DNA of 64,000 nt from Acrocarpospora corrugata (GTDB lineage: Bacteria > Actinomycetota > Actinomycetes > Streptosporangiales > Streptosporangiaceae): positions 33,196 to 97,195 of the forward strand of contig NZ_BLAD01000069.1 of NCBI RefSeq assembly GCF_009687845.1. The letters are read 5' to 3'. A program made the translations under genes and the position numbers. Position 1 is the first letter of the stretch, and each line of letters begins with the position of its first letter. Positions 16,209-24,632 of the stretch are shown here, piece after piece. A model generated the notes under the pieces. The model saw only the letters and a list, made by a program, of their open reading frames with translations, did no database searches and was not told the DNA's origin.

Positions 16209-17339
16209 ATGCAGACAGTGGACGTACTGGTCGTGGGTGCGGGCCTGGCTGGCCTGCACACCGCCCGCCTGCTGGCGCAACGGGACCTGAGTGTGATGGT
16301 CGTCGACCGCCGCAGGTCGTTGTCGGCGGGCATCCGCACGACGGGGATCTTCGTTCGCCGCACCCTCGATGACTTCGACCTGCCGGACCACCTGCTCGGG
16401 CCCGGCGTCCGGGACGTGCTGTTGTATCCGCCGTCGCGGCGGGCGCCGATCCGGCTCACCAGTGACCGGGACGAGTACCGCGTGGCCGACATGGCGGCTG
16501 TGTACGAGCACGCGCGCCGCGCCGCGGAGTCGGCCGGGGCACGGGTCCTCTTGGGCGTGCGGTATGTCGACGTGTCGATGGGTTTCGTGCGGTTCGATGG
16601 TGCGGAGCCGGTGACGGCCCGGTTCATCGTCGGCGCGGACGGAGCCCGCTCCCGGGTGGCTCGTGATCTCGGCCTTGATGTCAACCGGCGTTTTCTCGTC
16701 GGCGCCGAGATCGTTCACCCGATCGTGCCGGGCACGACCGCCCCGGAGTTCCACTGCGTGCTGGACCCTCGGATCGCTCCGGGGTACCTGGGGTGGGTCA
16801 TCAACGACGGCCGGCATGCGCATGTGGGCGTCGCGGGTTATCCGGACGCGATGCGCACGGGCGTCCGCCACCTGCTGGACGCCTTCGCCGCGGACGCGCC
16901 CGGTCGGGCGGCGCCGGCCGGTCCGGTCGAGCGTCGAGGCGGTCCGATCCCGGTCGGCGGTGTGCTGCGGAGGTTGGCGTGTCCTGCCGGGCTGCTGGTC
17001 GGGGACGCGGCCGGCGCGGTGTCGCCGCTGACGGCCGGCGGTTTGGACCCCTGTTTGCGCATGTCCGAGCTGGCCGCGGCGGTCGTCGCCGGGTACCTGT
17101 GTACCGGCGACCAGCGCGTGCTCCGCCAGTACGACGGGAGCGCGTTGCGGACCCGGTTCCGCGGCCGGCTGTTGCTGCGCCGCGCGTTCGCCGGCATCCG
17201 GTCCCCCGCCGCGGTAGAGGCGGCGGTGACCTTGCTACGCGCTCGTGCCGGTCGTGCCTTGGCGGCGCGGATCCTGTTCGGCGACGGCTCGTTTCCCGAT
17301 GTCAACCCACGTCTCGAGCGCTTCTCCAGCTACAGATAA
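16209..17339 (+). CDS. FAD-dependent oxidoreductase (geranylgeranyl-reductase-like)
   Basis: This 376-aa flavoprotein has an N-terminal FAD-binding GxGxxG (DVLVVGAGLAGLHTARLLA), the mid GADGARSRVARDLG motif and a C-terminal GDAAGAVSPLTAGGLDPCLRM that contacts FAD. This is the arrangement of the geranylgeranyl reductase/halogenase-like flavoprotein class. The substrate is unknown. It is divergent from the protease gene with about 150 nt between, and it is followed within 60 nt by the left end of an IS66-type element. Confidence 0.87.
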   Translation: MQTVDVLVVGAGLAGLHTARLLAQRDLSVMVVDRRRSLSAGIRTTGIFVRRTLDDFDLPDHLLGPGVRDVLLYPPSRRAPIRLTSDRDEYRVADMAAVYEHARRAAESAGARVLLGVRYVDVSMGFVRFDGAEPVTARFIVGADGARSRVARDLGLDVNRRFLVGAEIVHPIVPGTTAPEFHCVLDPRIAPGYLGWVINDGRHAHVGVAGYPDAMRTGVRHLLDAFAADAPGRAAPAGPVERRGGPIPVGGVLRRLACPAGLLVGDAAGAVSPLTAGGLDPCLRMSELAAAVVAGYLCTGDQRVLRQYDGSALRTRFRGRLLLRRAFAGIRSPAAVEAAVTLLRARAGRALAARILFGDGSFPDVNPRLERFSSYR

Positions 17340-17393
17340 CCGCTGGCGTCGGGTGCAGTGTGTGATCGTCGCATCGTAAGACTCACGAGCAGG

Positions 17394-18954
17394 GTAAGCA
17401 TTCATCAGCTCTGTGACGCCGTGTGATGTCTGCTGGTCAGTCGGCCAGGGCGACCGGAGGCATCCAGAGATTGCCGGTGAAGGCACGGCGGATCGCGTCC
17501 AGGGCGTTCAGGCCGTGTTTGCGGGCCGAGTCGAGATAGGAGCGAACGGCCAGCCAGGCAGCGGCCCCGGTCTCGGACTGGTGGCAGCCGGAGATCTTCA
17601 CCTGGGTCTTGACCGGGCGCAGCGCACGCTCCCCGGTGTTGTTGGTGAAGGGCACCGGGCCGGGACCGTCGGCAAAGCGCAGCACGTCGCCACTGCGGTC
17701 GCGTAAACGCTCCAGCAGGTTACGGGCCGGGCTCTGCTTGCGGCCCGGGGCACGAGGGTGCAGCGACAATCCGACCGCCACGCCGTGGTGGAAGGACTCC
17801 AGGTAGACCAGCGCCCGCTCCGGCGGGATGTCGCTCAGCCCTTGGCCGGCGGCCTTCTTGGCCTGCTTGTTCAACTCCGCCAACGCCCAGCGCACCTGGA
17901 TCGGCCAGCGCTGGGTGGGATGGTCTTCGACGGCGGCGGTCAACTCCCTGATCAAGTGCGCCCCACACAGTTGGTGCCGAGCCTGCGGGTAGCCGTCATA
18001 CGAGGCGAGGGAATGGACCACCACACCACGAAAGTCCGGCAGCACGCCCAGCGCGTTGGCGCCCCGGCGTGAACGCGGCCCCAGCCCGAGCAGGGTCAAC
18101 CGCTCGGTGCAGGCCACATGCAGCCACCGCCGCCCGCTCCCGATCCGGGTAGTGGTCTCATCGGCGTGCAGCACATGCCCCAGCGTCAACAGGGCACGGA
18201 TCAGCTTCAGGCTGTCGCTCACCGCGCCGGCGGCCTGGCCGAGCACGCCTGAGACCCAGCCGGTCGAGACGTTCGCGCCGGTCAGGTCGGCGATCAACCG
18301 AGCCGTCCGCTCAACCGGGATGTGCTGGAAGACCAGCAGATAGACCGCCAGCGCGCGCAGGTCCGGCCCATAGGAGGACGCGGAACCGGCCACCGTGGCG
18401 GGCATCGCCGCCCGGGTCGTCGCCCCGCACGCGCACCGGCACCGGTGCGCGCGGTGCTCAATCACCGACACGGTGACCAGGGGAATGTCCCACACCTGGC
18501 GGCGCTCGTAGCCGGCGCTGTCGATCAGTCCCAACCCGGCCCCGCACCCAGCGCAGGACTCGGGCAGGTGAGCCTCGACCGAGTCCGGCTGCTCGACCAG
18601 GGCCAGCCCGCCACCCGCCGATCCCGGCTGGCCTCCCCGCCGCCGTCCGCTCTTGGGCGTGGCCTTCTTCTCCGGCCGGGTGAAGGTATCGGCCGACGGC
18701 GGCAGTGAGGAGTTCCCCGAGTTGCGGCCCAGTCGCCGCTCCAACTCGGCCACCCGGGCCTCCAAGCGCACCACTTCGCCGTGAAGTCTCTCGTTCTCGG
18801 CCCGCAACTCGGCGATGACCCGCGCCTGCTCCACGACCAGGGCGGCAAGCTCGTCATACGACGGACGCCCATCCCCAGCCTGCACCCGAAGATCATCCCA
18901 CGAGCGGCGGGCTGCTCACGCCGTACCTGATCTCGACCCCTGATGAATGCTTAC
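17394..18954. mobile_element. IS66-family insertion sequence (1561 bp)
   Basis: The ends are perfect 15-bp inverted repeats: GTAAGCATTCATCAG at 17394-17408 and its complement at 18940-18954. The GTAAGC start is typical of IS66 elements. A single 482-aa transposase gene on the minus strand fills the element; the tnpA and tnpB genes of large IS66 elements are absent, as in the ISBst12-type subgroup. The 8-bp flanks (cgagcagg left, catcccaa right) do not match, so there is no target-site duplication. This fits a deletion or recombination at one end. The right end truncates the ornithine-cyclodeaminase-like gene. Confidence 0.9.
17437..18885 (-). CDS. IS66-family transposase
   Basis: The 482-aa protein has the IS66 transposase layout. 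There is an N-terminal coiled-coil leucine-zipper-like segment (ELRAENERLHGEVVRLEARVAELERRLG), a LPPSADTFTRPEKK linker, a zinc-finger-like CAGCGAGLG...CRCACG pattern and a DDE catalytic core with HADETTTRIGSGRRWLHVA and GAHLIRELTAA. The C-terminal IS66 tail RPVKTQVKISGCHQSETGAAAWLAVRSYLDSARKHGLNALDAI is typical. The gene lies within perfect terminal repeats and shows no frameshift, so the element may still be functional. Confidence 0.95.
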   Translation of the reverse strand: MQAGDGRPSYDELAALVVEQARVIAELRAENERLHGEVVRLEARVAELERRLGRNSGNSSLPPSADTFTRPEKKATPKSGRRRGGQPGSAGGGLALVEQPDSVEAHLPESCAGCGAGLGLIDSAGYERRQVWDIPLVTVSVIEHRAHRCRCACGATTRAAMPATVAGSASSYGPDLRALAVYLLVFQHIPVERTARLIADLTGANVSTGWVSGVLGQAAGAVSDSLKLIRALLTLGHVLHADETTTRIGSGRRWLHVACTERLTLLGLGPRSRRGANALGVLPDFRGVVVHSLASYDGYPQARHQLCGAHLIRELTAAVEDHPTQRWPIQVRWALAELNKQAKKAAGQGLSDIPPERALVYLESFHHGVAVGLSLHPRAPGRKQSPARNLLERLRDRSGDVLRFADGPGPVPFTNNTGERALRPVKTQVKISGCHQSETGAAAWLAVRSYLDSARKHGLNALDAIRRAFTGNLWMPPVALAD

Positions 18955-19458
18955 CATCCCAAGGCGTACGCCGCACTACGCCACGCTGACGTCGCGGTCC
19001 TGGCGACCGGCGGTCGCCAGGCCGCGAACGCCGTCCGCGACGCGGACGTGGTGGTGTGCGCCACCAGCTTCCGCGCGCCCGTTTTCGATTCGGCGCTGGT
19101 ACGCGATGACGCGATCGTGATCGCCGTGGGCTCCCACGAGCCCACCGTCCGGGAGGTCGACGCGGCCCTGTTCCAGCGTGCGCAGATCATCGTCGAAGAC
19201 GTGACGACGGCGCTGCGCGAATGCGGCGACGTGGTGATGGCCATCGAAGAGAACGCCATCGAAGAGAACGCCATCACCCCGGACCAGCTGATCCCGATGC
19301 GTTCGGTCGTCTCCGGCGAGGTGAGGCTCACGCCGGACCGGCCCGTCCTGTTCAAGAGCGCGGGCATGTCCTGGCAGGACCTCGTCATCGCCGAAGCCAT
19401 CGTCTCCCGCCTGGAAGAGAACTCCCATCAAGCGGGAGGTTTCTCCACGGCCGTGTAG
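18955..19458 (+). pseudogene. Ornithine cyclodeaminase-like protein, C-terminal fragment truncated by IS66
   Basis: After the IS right end the frame encodes about 165 residues that match the C-terminal half of the ornithine cyclodeaminase/mu-crystallin family. Family-type stretches include DVAVLATGGRQAANAVRDADVVVCATS, IVIAVGSHEPTVREVD and FKSAGMSWQDLVIAEAIVSR. The N-terminal substrate-binding half is missing. The first ATG (18943) comes from the IS terminal repeat itself, so any translated product would start inside the IS. A 15-bp tandem duplication (near 19245-19274) gives the peptide EENAIEENAI. The 3' end overlaps the convergent TetR gene by 31 bp. Likely non-functional. Confidence 0.8.
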
Positions 19459-20084
19459 CGGTGCAGATCGTCGGCGGTGTACGGGGCGCCGGGAAGGGGG
19501 GACCCAGAACCCGCGCGCAGGCCGTTCAGCATGATCTCCACCACCCGGGCCCTGGCCTGCTCGTCGGGCATGCTCGGCGGCGTGTAGACGTGCAGGGTCA
19601 TCAGCAAAGCCACGTCACCGGGGCCGATGTCGCCGCGCAACGCGCCTTCCGCGTGCGCCGTCTCGGTCATCCGGAGGACGGCGGCGATCACCCGCTGCCG
19701 TATCTCGTGCAAGTCGGGGCCCGCCCGGAGTCGCTGGTGCAGGTGCGGTTCGAGCTTGGCCGGGAGCACGCCCAGGCGTAGTTCGGTGCAGGCGCGCAGG
19801 AATCGGCACAGCGCGTGCCAGGCGTCGGGCTCTTCGCGCTCGGCGGTCTCCGCCATGTCGGCCAGGCGTCGCAGGCTCTCCTCGCCGACGGCGCGGAGCA
19901 GCGCGTCCCGATCGGGGAAGCGGCGGTACAGGGTGCCGATACCGACGCCCGCCCGGCGTGCCACGTCCTCCAGGGGCACGTCGATGCCCTGTTCCAGGAA
20001 CAGCTTCTGGGCGGCCGCCACGATCAGGTCCCGGTTGCGGCGCGCGTCGGCCCGCAGCCCCGCCGTCTCCTGGTCCACGGCCAC
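19428..20084 (-). CDS. TetR-family transcriptional regulator
   Basis: A TetR protein with a typical HTH: RRNRDLIVAAAQKLFLEQGIDVPLEDVARRAGVGIGTLYRRFPDRDALL. I give the start as GTG 20084. A GTG at 20114 also opens the frame but lies inside the operator palindrome at 20098-20150, and a GTG at 20078 is equally possible. It is divergent from the FAD monooxygenase and probably represses both genes through the long inverted repeat between them. The ligand is unknown. Confidence 0.87.
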   Translation of the reverse strand: MAVDQETAGLRADARRNRDLIVAAAQKLFLEQGIDVPLEDVARRAGVGIGTLYRRFPDRDALLRAVGEESLRRLADMAETAEREEPDAWHALCRFLRACTELRLGVLPAKLEPHLHQRLRAGPDLHEIRQRVIAAVLRMTETAHAEGALRGDIGPGDVALLMTLHVYTPPSMPDEQARARVVEIMLNGLRAGSGSPLPGAPYTADDLHRYTAVEKPPA

Positions 20085-20097
20085 CCCCAAAGAAATT

Positions 20098-20150
20098 GGA
20101 CGATTTTCCTCCACTTAGGGTACCGTGCAATAAGTGGAGGAAATTCGTCC
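20098..20150. promoter_or_regulatory. Long palindromic operator between TetR and FAD monooxygenase
   Basis: Two 20-bp arms at 20098-20117 and 20131-20150 are inverted copies with 19 of 20 positions matching, separated by 13 nt. The right arm reads TAAGTGGAGGAAATTCGTCC. It sits between the divergent TetR gene and the monooxygenase start at 20166, so it is the expected binding site for a TetR dimer or pair of dimers. Confidence 0.8.
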
Positions 20151-20165
20151 GGTTAGTGAGGTGTC

Positions 20166-21329
20166 ATGAGCAAGCAGACAGTGCTGATCTCCGGAGCCGG
20201 TGTCGGCGGTCCGACCCTGGCCTACTGGCTGGCCCGGCACGGCTTCGAGGTGACGGTCGTCGAGCGCGCCGAGACGCCGCGCTCCAGCGGGAACCCGGTG
20301 GACGTCAGGGGAAGCGCCGTGAACGTCGCCGAGCGAATGGGGGTCCTGCCCCGGTTGCGCGAGGCCGCCACCGGCAACACGGGGCTCAGCTTCGTCGACG
20401 CGGCGGGACGGCGGGTCGCCCGGATGGACATGCGCGCCGCGCAGCGGCAGGGCGAGGTCGAACTGCCGCGCGGCGACCTGGCCTCGATTCTGTACCAGGC
20501 CGGCCGCGACCACGCCGAGTACCTCTTCGACGACTCCATCGTGACCCTCGGCCAGGACGAGCGCGGGGTCGAGGTCACCTTCCTCAACGCCGCGCCCCGC
20601 CGCTTCGACCTGGTGATCGGGGCGGACGGCCTGCACTCGGTGACGCGGAAGCTGGCCTTCGGGACGGAAGCCGGGCTCGTCAGCCACATGGGCCTCTACG
20701 TCGCCACCACACCGCTCGGCGTCCCGTCCCGGCCCGGCAGAGACGTCGTCATGCACAACACGCCGGGCAAAGCGGTCGCCGTCAGCCCCACACCCAGCGG
20801 CGACCTGGCGTTCTTCCTCTACCGCAGCCAGGCAGAGCCCGGCTTCGACCACCGCGACACCGGGCAGCACAAGCGCATGCTGACCCGCGCGTTCGCGGAC
20901 GTGTCCTGGCGGGCCCCCGAACTGCTGGCCCACGTACGCGCCGCCGACGACCTCTACTTCGACTCGGTGAGCCAGGTGCGCCTGCCCCGCTGGTGGAACG
21001 GCCGCGTCGCGCTCCTCGGCGACGCCGCGTCCTGCGTGTCCCTGTTCGGGGACGGCTCCACCCTGGCCATGGCGGGCGCCTTCACCCTCGCCGAGGAACT
21101 GGCCGCCAGCCCGCACGACCCCCAAGCGGCCTTCCACCGGTACGAGATCGCGCACCGGCGCCTGGTGGACCCCAAGCAGCGCAACATCGGACAGGCCGCC
21201 TCGCTCATCGTCCCCGCGACCCGACGGGGCATCCTGGCGCGGAACCTGGCCACCCGCCTGTGGCCTGCCGTATCCGCCGTCGCACGATTGAGGCGCGCGG
21301 TCGGCAAGCCGGTCATGGCCCTGCAATGA
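20166..21329 (+). CDS. FAD-dependent monooxygenase (PHBH-fold)
   Basis: The 387-aa protein has the Rossmann FAD motif LISGAGVGGPTLAYWLARHGFEVTVVER, a mid LVIGADGLHSVTRK and a C-terminal GDAASCVSLFGDGSTLAMAGA. These are the three FAD/NAD(P)H signatures of the PHBH-type aromatic hydroxylase/TetX-like class. An ATG at 20166 has a GTGAGG-type upstream sequence. It is under probable control of the divergent TetR. A second TetR/FAD-monooxygenase pair of the same type occurs at 40372-42270. The substrate is unknown; detoxification or antibiotic tailoring are both possible. Confidence 0.9.
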   Translation: MSKQTVLISGAGVGGPTLAYWLARHGFEVTVVERAETPRSSGNPVDVRGSAVNVAERMGVLPRLREAATGNTGLSFVDAAGRRVARMDMRAAQRQGEVELPRGDLASILYQAGRDHAEYLFDDSIVTLGQDERGVEVTFLNAAPRRFDLVIGADGLHSVTRKLAFGTEAGLVSHMGLYVATTPLGVPSRPGRDVVMHNTPGKAVAVSPTPSGDLAFFLYRSQAEPGFDHRDTGQHKRMLTRAFADVSWRAPELLAHVRAADDLYFDSVSQVRLPRWWNGRVALLGDAASCVSLFGDGSTLAMAGAFTLAEELAASPHDPQAAFHRYEIAHRRLVDPKQRNIGQAASLIVPATRRGILARNLATRLWPAVSAVARLRRAVGKPVMALQ

Positions 21330-21365
21330 TGGTGACCGTGTTGCCGTGCGGAGTAGGGGGTAGCT

Positions 21366-22388
21366 GTGCCGCTGACCTCGCAACCTTTGCGAAAGCTGGG
21401 CTTCTTGACCATCGGCCTGTTCGACGGGGCCGATCCTCGCCGGGGTCACGAGTCAACGCTTGAAACCATCGAGCTGGGCGAACGACTGGGTTTCGACAGC
21501 GCCTGGGTGCGGCACCGTCATCTGCAGTACGGCATCTCCTCCCCGGTCGCCGTCCTGGCGGCAGCCTCCCAGCGGACCAGCCGTATCGAGCTGGGCACCG
21601 CCGTCATCCCCCTGGGGTGGGAGAACCCGCTGCGCCTGGCCGAAGACCTGGCGACCCTGGACATCCTGACCGGAGGACGCCTCAACCCAGGTGTCAGCAT
21701 CGGCCCCCCGCTCCACTACGACCAGGTCAAAGACGCGCTCTACCCCACCAGCTCGGACACGGAAGACTTCAGCTACGAGCGGGTACGGCGCCTGCTGGAT
21801 TTCGTACGCGGCGAAACAGCCACCGATTTCAGCGGCGTCGAGGGTTTCGAGGTGTTCTCCGACCGGGTCCAGCCGCATTCACCCGGTCTGGGCAGCCGCC
21901 TCTGGTACGGCGGCGCCAGCCTGCGTTCGGCCGAGTGGGCGGGCGAGCACTCCATGAACTTCCTCACCAGCAGCGTCGTCAAGGCCGAGGAATCAGAGGA
22001 CTTCGCCGAGATCCAGCTCTCGCACGTCCGCGCCTTCCGCGCCCACCACCCGGACGGCGACCGCGCCCGCGTCTCCCAGGGACTCGTCGTCATCCCCACC
22101 GACACCGCCACTCCGGAGCAACGCGCCAAATACCAGGAGTACGCGGAGAAGCGCACGCCGCGTACCGCGACGCCTCAGGGCCCGGCGCGACTGATGTTCG
22201 CGCTCGATCTCGTCGGAACCTCCGATGAGATCGCCGAACGGCTCTACGCCCACGCCGCTTTCCGGGAGATCGACGAGGTCGCGTTCGCGCTGCCGTTCAC
22301 CTTCGACCACGACGACTACGTGCAGATCCTCACCGACATCGCCACCAAACTCGGCCCGGCACTCGGTTGGCGCCCCGGCGTCCTGTAG
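21366..22388 (+). CDS. LLM-class flavin-dependent oxidoreductase
   Basis: This 340-aa protein has the luciferase-like TIM-barrel pattern: TIGLFDGADPRRG, ELGERLGFDSAWVRHRHL, VLAAASQRTSRIELGTAVIPL, DLATLDILTGGRLNPGVSIGPP and the later LWYGGASLRSAEWAG. Such enzymes use FMN or F420; which one cannot be told. GTG 21366 is preceded by a GGGGGT-type ribosome binding site. It follows the monooxygenase by 36 nt in the same direction, so it is probably in the same TetR-controlled unit. The last 31 bp are part of a 38-bp tandem duplication. Confidence 0.88.
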   Translation: MPLTSQPLRKLGFLTIGLFDGADPRRGHESTLETIELGERLGFDSAWVRHRHLQYGISSPVAVLAAASQRTSRIELGTAVIPLGWENPLRLAEDLATLDILTGGRLNPGVSIGPPLHYDQVKDALYPTSSDTEDFSYERVRRLLDFVRGETATDFSGVEGFEVFSDRVQPHSPGLGSRLWYGGASLRSAEWAGEHSMNFLTSSVVKAEESEDFAEIQLSHVRAFRAHHPDGDRARVSQGLVVIPTDTATPEQRAKYQEYAEKRTPRTATPQGPARLMFALDLVGTSDEIAERLYAHAAFREIDEVAFALPFTFDHDDYVQILTDIATKLGPALGWRPGVL

Positions 22389-22433
22389 ACCCGCCGGCAC
22401 TCGGTTGGCATCCCGGCGTTCTGTAGACCCGCT
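22358..22433. repeat. 38-bp direct tandem duplication at the 3' end of the LLM gene
   Basis: Two adjacent 38-bp copies (22358-22395 and 22396-22433) share GGCACTCGGTTGGC at the start and CTGTAGACCCGC at the end, with a few substitutions. The first copy contains the LLM stop codon; the second lies downstream of it. The divergence suggests the duplication is not recent. Confidence 0.8.
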
Positions 22434-22481
22434 CGGCCTCAGCTGGCCAGCGCCTGCGTTACCGTGTCGCGGCCGACGGAC

Positions 22482-22949
22482 TCAGGTCCTGGGACGCTGT
22501 TTAACCCCCGCCTCCAGCAGCGCGACCACTTCGGCGATCCGCTGCACCCGCCTCTCGGGGCGGCCTTTGGTGGCATCGATCCAGCGCAGATAGGCCCGCT
22601 GGTAGAACTGGGCGAGCGAGTCGAAGAAATCGCCCCCCACCGGGCTGGCCGCCAGCGCCGCGGCCATATCCTCGGCGAGGTCCGCCCGCTGCGGTCCTTC
22701 CGGCGCCAGCACCACGGTCACCCGCGCACCCGGCTCCGGCCCGCACCGCAGCCAGGCGGGACCGAGCAGGAAACCACGCTGCCCTTCGTGTTCGGTGATC
22801 ACCGCGCGGATACCCAGCCCGTTCAGCGTGCCCGTCACCCGATGCACAGGCTTGGGCGCCCAGACCGCATCCGGATCGAACGGCACCGGGACGAACATGC
22901 GTCCCCGCCCGCCCGACCGGCTGTCGACGGTGTATTCCTGCTCCCGCAC
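22482..22949 (-). CDS. YdeI/OmpD-associated (DUF1905) family protein
   Basis: This protein of up to 155 aa resembles the DUF1905 plus YdeI/OmpD-associated family. It has FVPVPFDPDAVWAPKPVHRVTGTLNGLGIRAVI near the N-terminus and a C-terminal FFDSLAQFYQRAYLRWIDATKGRPERRVQRIAEVVALLEAGVKQR. The biochemical role of the family is unclear; some members are linked to bacteriocin tolerance. The start could be GTG 22949 or ATG 22898. It is convergent with the LLM gene. Confidence 0.7.
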   Translation of the reverse strand: MREQEYTVDSRSGGRGRMFVPVPFDPDAVWAPKPVHRVTGTLNGLGIRAVITEHEGQRGFLLGPAWLRCGPEPGARVTVVLAPEGPQRADLAEDMAAALAASPVGGDFFDSLAQFYQRAYLRWIDATKGRPERRVQRIAEVVALLEAGVKQRPRT

Positions 22950-23024
22950 TCCCCGATACTGTCACGGCGTCACGCGGCGATCGAGCAGGCCTGCCGCGAG
23001 TTCGGTAGCTGGCCGCAGCACGGG

Positions 23025-23954
23025 TCAGCGGGCGGCGGCGACATCGGCGCGGACGCCGGGGATGACCTCCTCGGCGAAACGGTGCAGGTGTTCGACAGTG
23101 GTCTGGCGGTCGCCAAAGACGAAGGTGTCGAAGCCGAACTCGAGGGCGACGTGGGTGAGCTGGTCGATCCACTGGTCGGCGGGGCCGATGAGTAAACCGT
23201 CGGATTCGGGTTGCAGCTTCTCGGCGATCGTGTTGTAGATACGGCGTACCGAACCTGGCGGCCGTCCGGCGGCCCGTATTTCGGCGTCGAGATGATCGAC
23301 TTCCGGCTTGATCACGTCGGGGTCGATGGAGAGCATGCCGGGCAGCCAGCCGTCGGCGGCGTGCGCGGTGAGGCGGCGCAGGCGTGGCTTGATGGCGCCG
23401 ATCCAGATGTCGAGGCCGGGGGAGGGCGCGGGGGGCAGGCTCGCCTCAGTCAGCTGGTAGTAGGCGCCCCGGTAGTTGCCGGTGGATTGGCCGGACCAGA
23501 ACACTCGGGTCAATTCGATGGCCTCACGGATCCGGTCCACCGATTCCCCGGGCGTCCACTGCGGCCCCCCGATGGAGGCGATGCCAGGTTCGGCGCCGAC
23601 GCCGAGGCCGAGATGGAAGCGTCCGGGCGCCAGCGCGTCCAGGGTGAGCGCCGCCTTGGCCAAGACGGCCGGGGGCTGGCGCAGCGCCAGCGACGACACC
23701 GCGGAGAACACCTCGATGCGGGAGGTGTGCCCGATGATCGCGGACATCAGGCTCCACTGGTCGAGGTAGTGACCCCAGTTGGGGTGGTCGGGCACGCCGA
23801 TCAGGTCGTAGCCGAGTTCCTCCGCCACTCGGGCCTGGGAGAGGAGGGCGGGGCCTTCGCTTGACTTGGGGAACAGGAAGGTGCCGAAGGTCAGGTCGCG
23901 GTGTGGTGCGGGCAGGAGGGTTCCTACCGGGTCGATGAGGTGGTGGGGTGGCAC
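23025..23954 (-). CDS. LLM-class flavin-dependent oxidoreductase
   Basis: A 309-aa luciferase-like protein: TFGTFLFPKSSEGPALLSQARVAEELGYDLIGVPDHP, WSLMSAIIGHTSRIEVFSAVSSLALRQPPAVLAKAALTLDALAPGRFHLGLGVG and IWIGAIKPRLRRLTAHAADGWLPG. This is the F420/FMN-dependent class. Its start overlaps the ABC-transporter ATPase remnant by 31 bp and it follows that transporter in the same direction. The context resembles sulfonate-utilisation clusters where a flavin monooxygenase desulfonates the imported substrate, but the transporter is decayed here. It is intact. Confidence 0.87.
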   Translation of the reverse strand: MPPHHLIDPVGTLLPAPHRDLTFGTFLFPKSSEGPALLSQARVAEELGYDLIGVPDHPNWGHYLDQWSLMSAIIGHTSRIEVFSAVSSLALRQPPAVLAKAALTLDALAPGRFHLGLGVGAEPGIASIGGPQWTPGESVDRIREAIELTRVFWSGQSTGNYRGAYYQLTEASLPPAPSPGLDIWIGAIKPRLRRLTAHAADGWLPGMLSIDPDVIKPEVDHLDAEIRAAGRPPGSVRRIYNTIAEKLQPESDGLLIGPADQWIDQLTHVALEFGFDTFVFGDRQTTVEHLHRFAEEVIPGVRADVAAAR

Positions 23955-24632
23955 ACGCCGAGCAGCCCGAGAAGGTGGGCGCGGGCACGCCAGAAGCGGG
24001 GGTCCTGGCGGTCATGGGCGATCTCGCGGGTCTCCAGGTGCTCGTCGAGGCGGCCATCGCGAAGCACGACCACCCGGTCGGCCAGTTCGAGGGCCTCGTC
24101 GACGTCGTGGGTGACCAGCAGGACCGCCGGATGGTGGCGGCGGTGCAGTTCGCGTACCAGTTCGTGCATGTGGATGCGGGTGAGGGCGTCCAGAGCTCCG
24201 AACGGCTCGTCGAGCAGGAGTAGTTCGGGTTCGCGGACGAGGGCACGGGCGAGGGCGACGCGCTGGGCCTCGCCGCCGGAGAGGGTCAGCGGCCAGGCGT
24301 CCGCGTGGCCGGCCAGCTTGACCTCGCCGAGGATGGCGAGCGCTTGGGCGTGGCGCTGCCGGCGTGGCAGCCCGACCGAGACGTTCTGCCAGACTCGGCG
24401 CCAGGGCAGCAGGCGCGGTTCCTGGAAGACGATGGAGCGCCGTTCCGGCACTTCGACCGAGCCTTCGGTCACGGAGTCCAGGCCGGAGAGTGTGCGCAGC
24501 AGGGTGGTCTTGCCGCCGCCGCCGCGCCCGACGAGGGCCACGAACTCGGCGTCGCCGATGGTGAGCCAGGTTGTCCAGGACCAGGTGGGAGTCGAAGGCG
24601 CGGCTCAGCCCGCGCACGCCCACCGCCGTCAT
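23924..24632 (-). pseudogene. ABC transporter ATP-binding protein (sulfonate/nitrate type), frameshifted
   Basis: Two frames are needed. The first begins at ATG 24632 (TAVGVRGLSRAFDSHLVLDNL). After an indel near 24565 the second frame continues with LTIGDAEFVALVG, Walker A GRGGGGKTTLL, LPWRRVWQNVSVGL, signature LSGGEAQRVALARALV, Walker B LLLLDEPFGALDALTR and H-loop LLVTHDVDEA. The family is the SsuB/TauB type. The indel (one extra or two missing bases) breaks the gene unless it is a sequence error. All three genes of this transporter are broken, which favours real decay. Confidence 0.8.
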
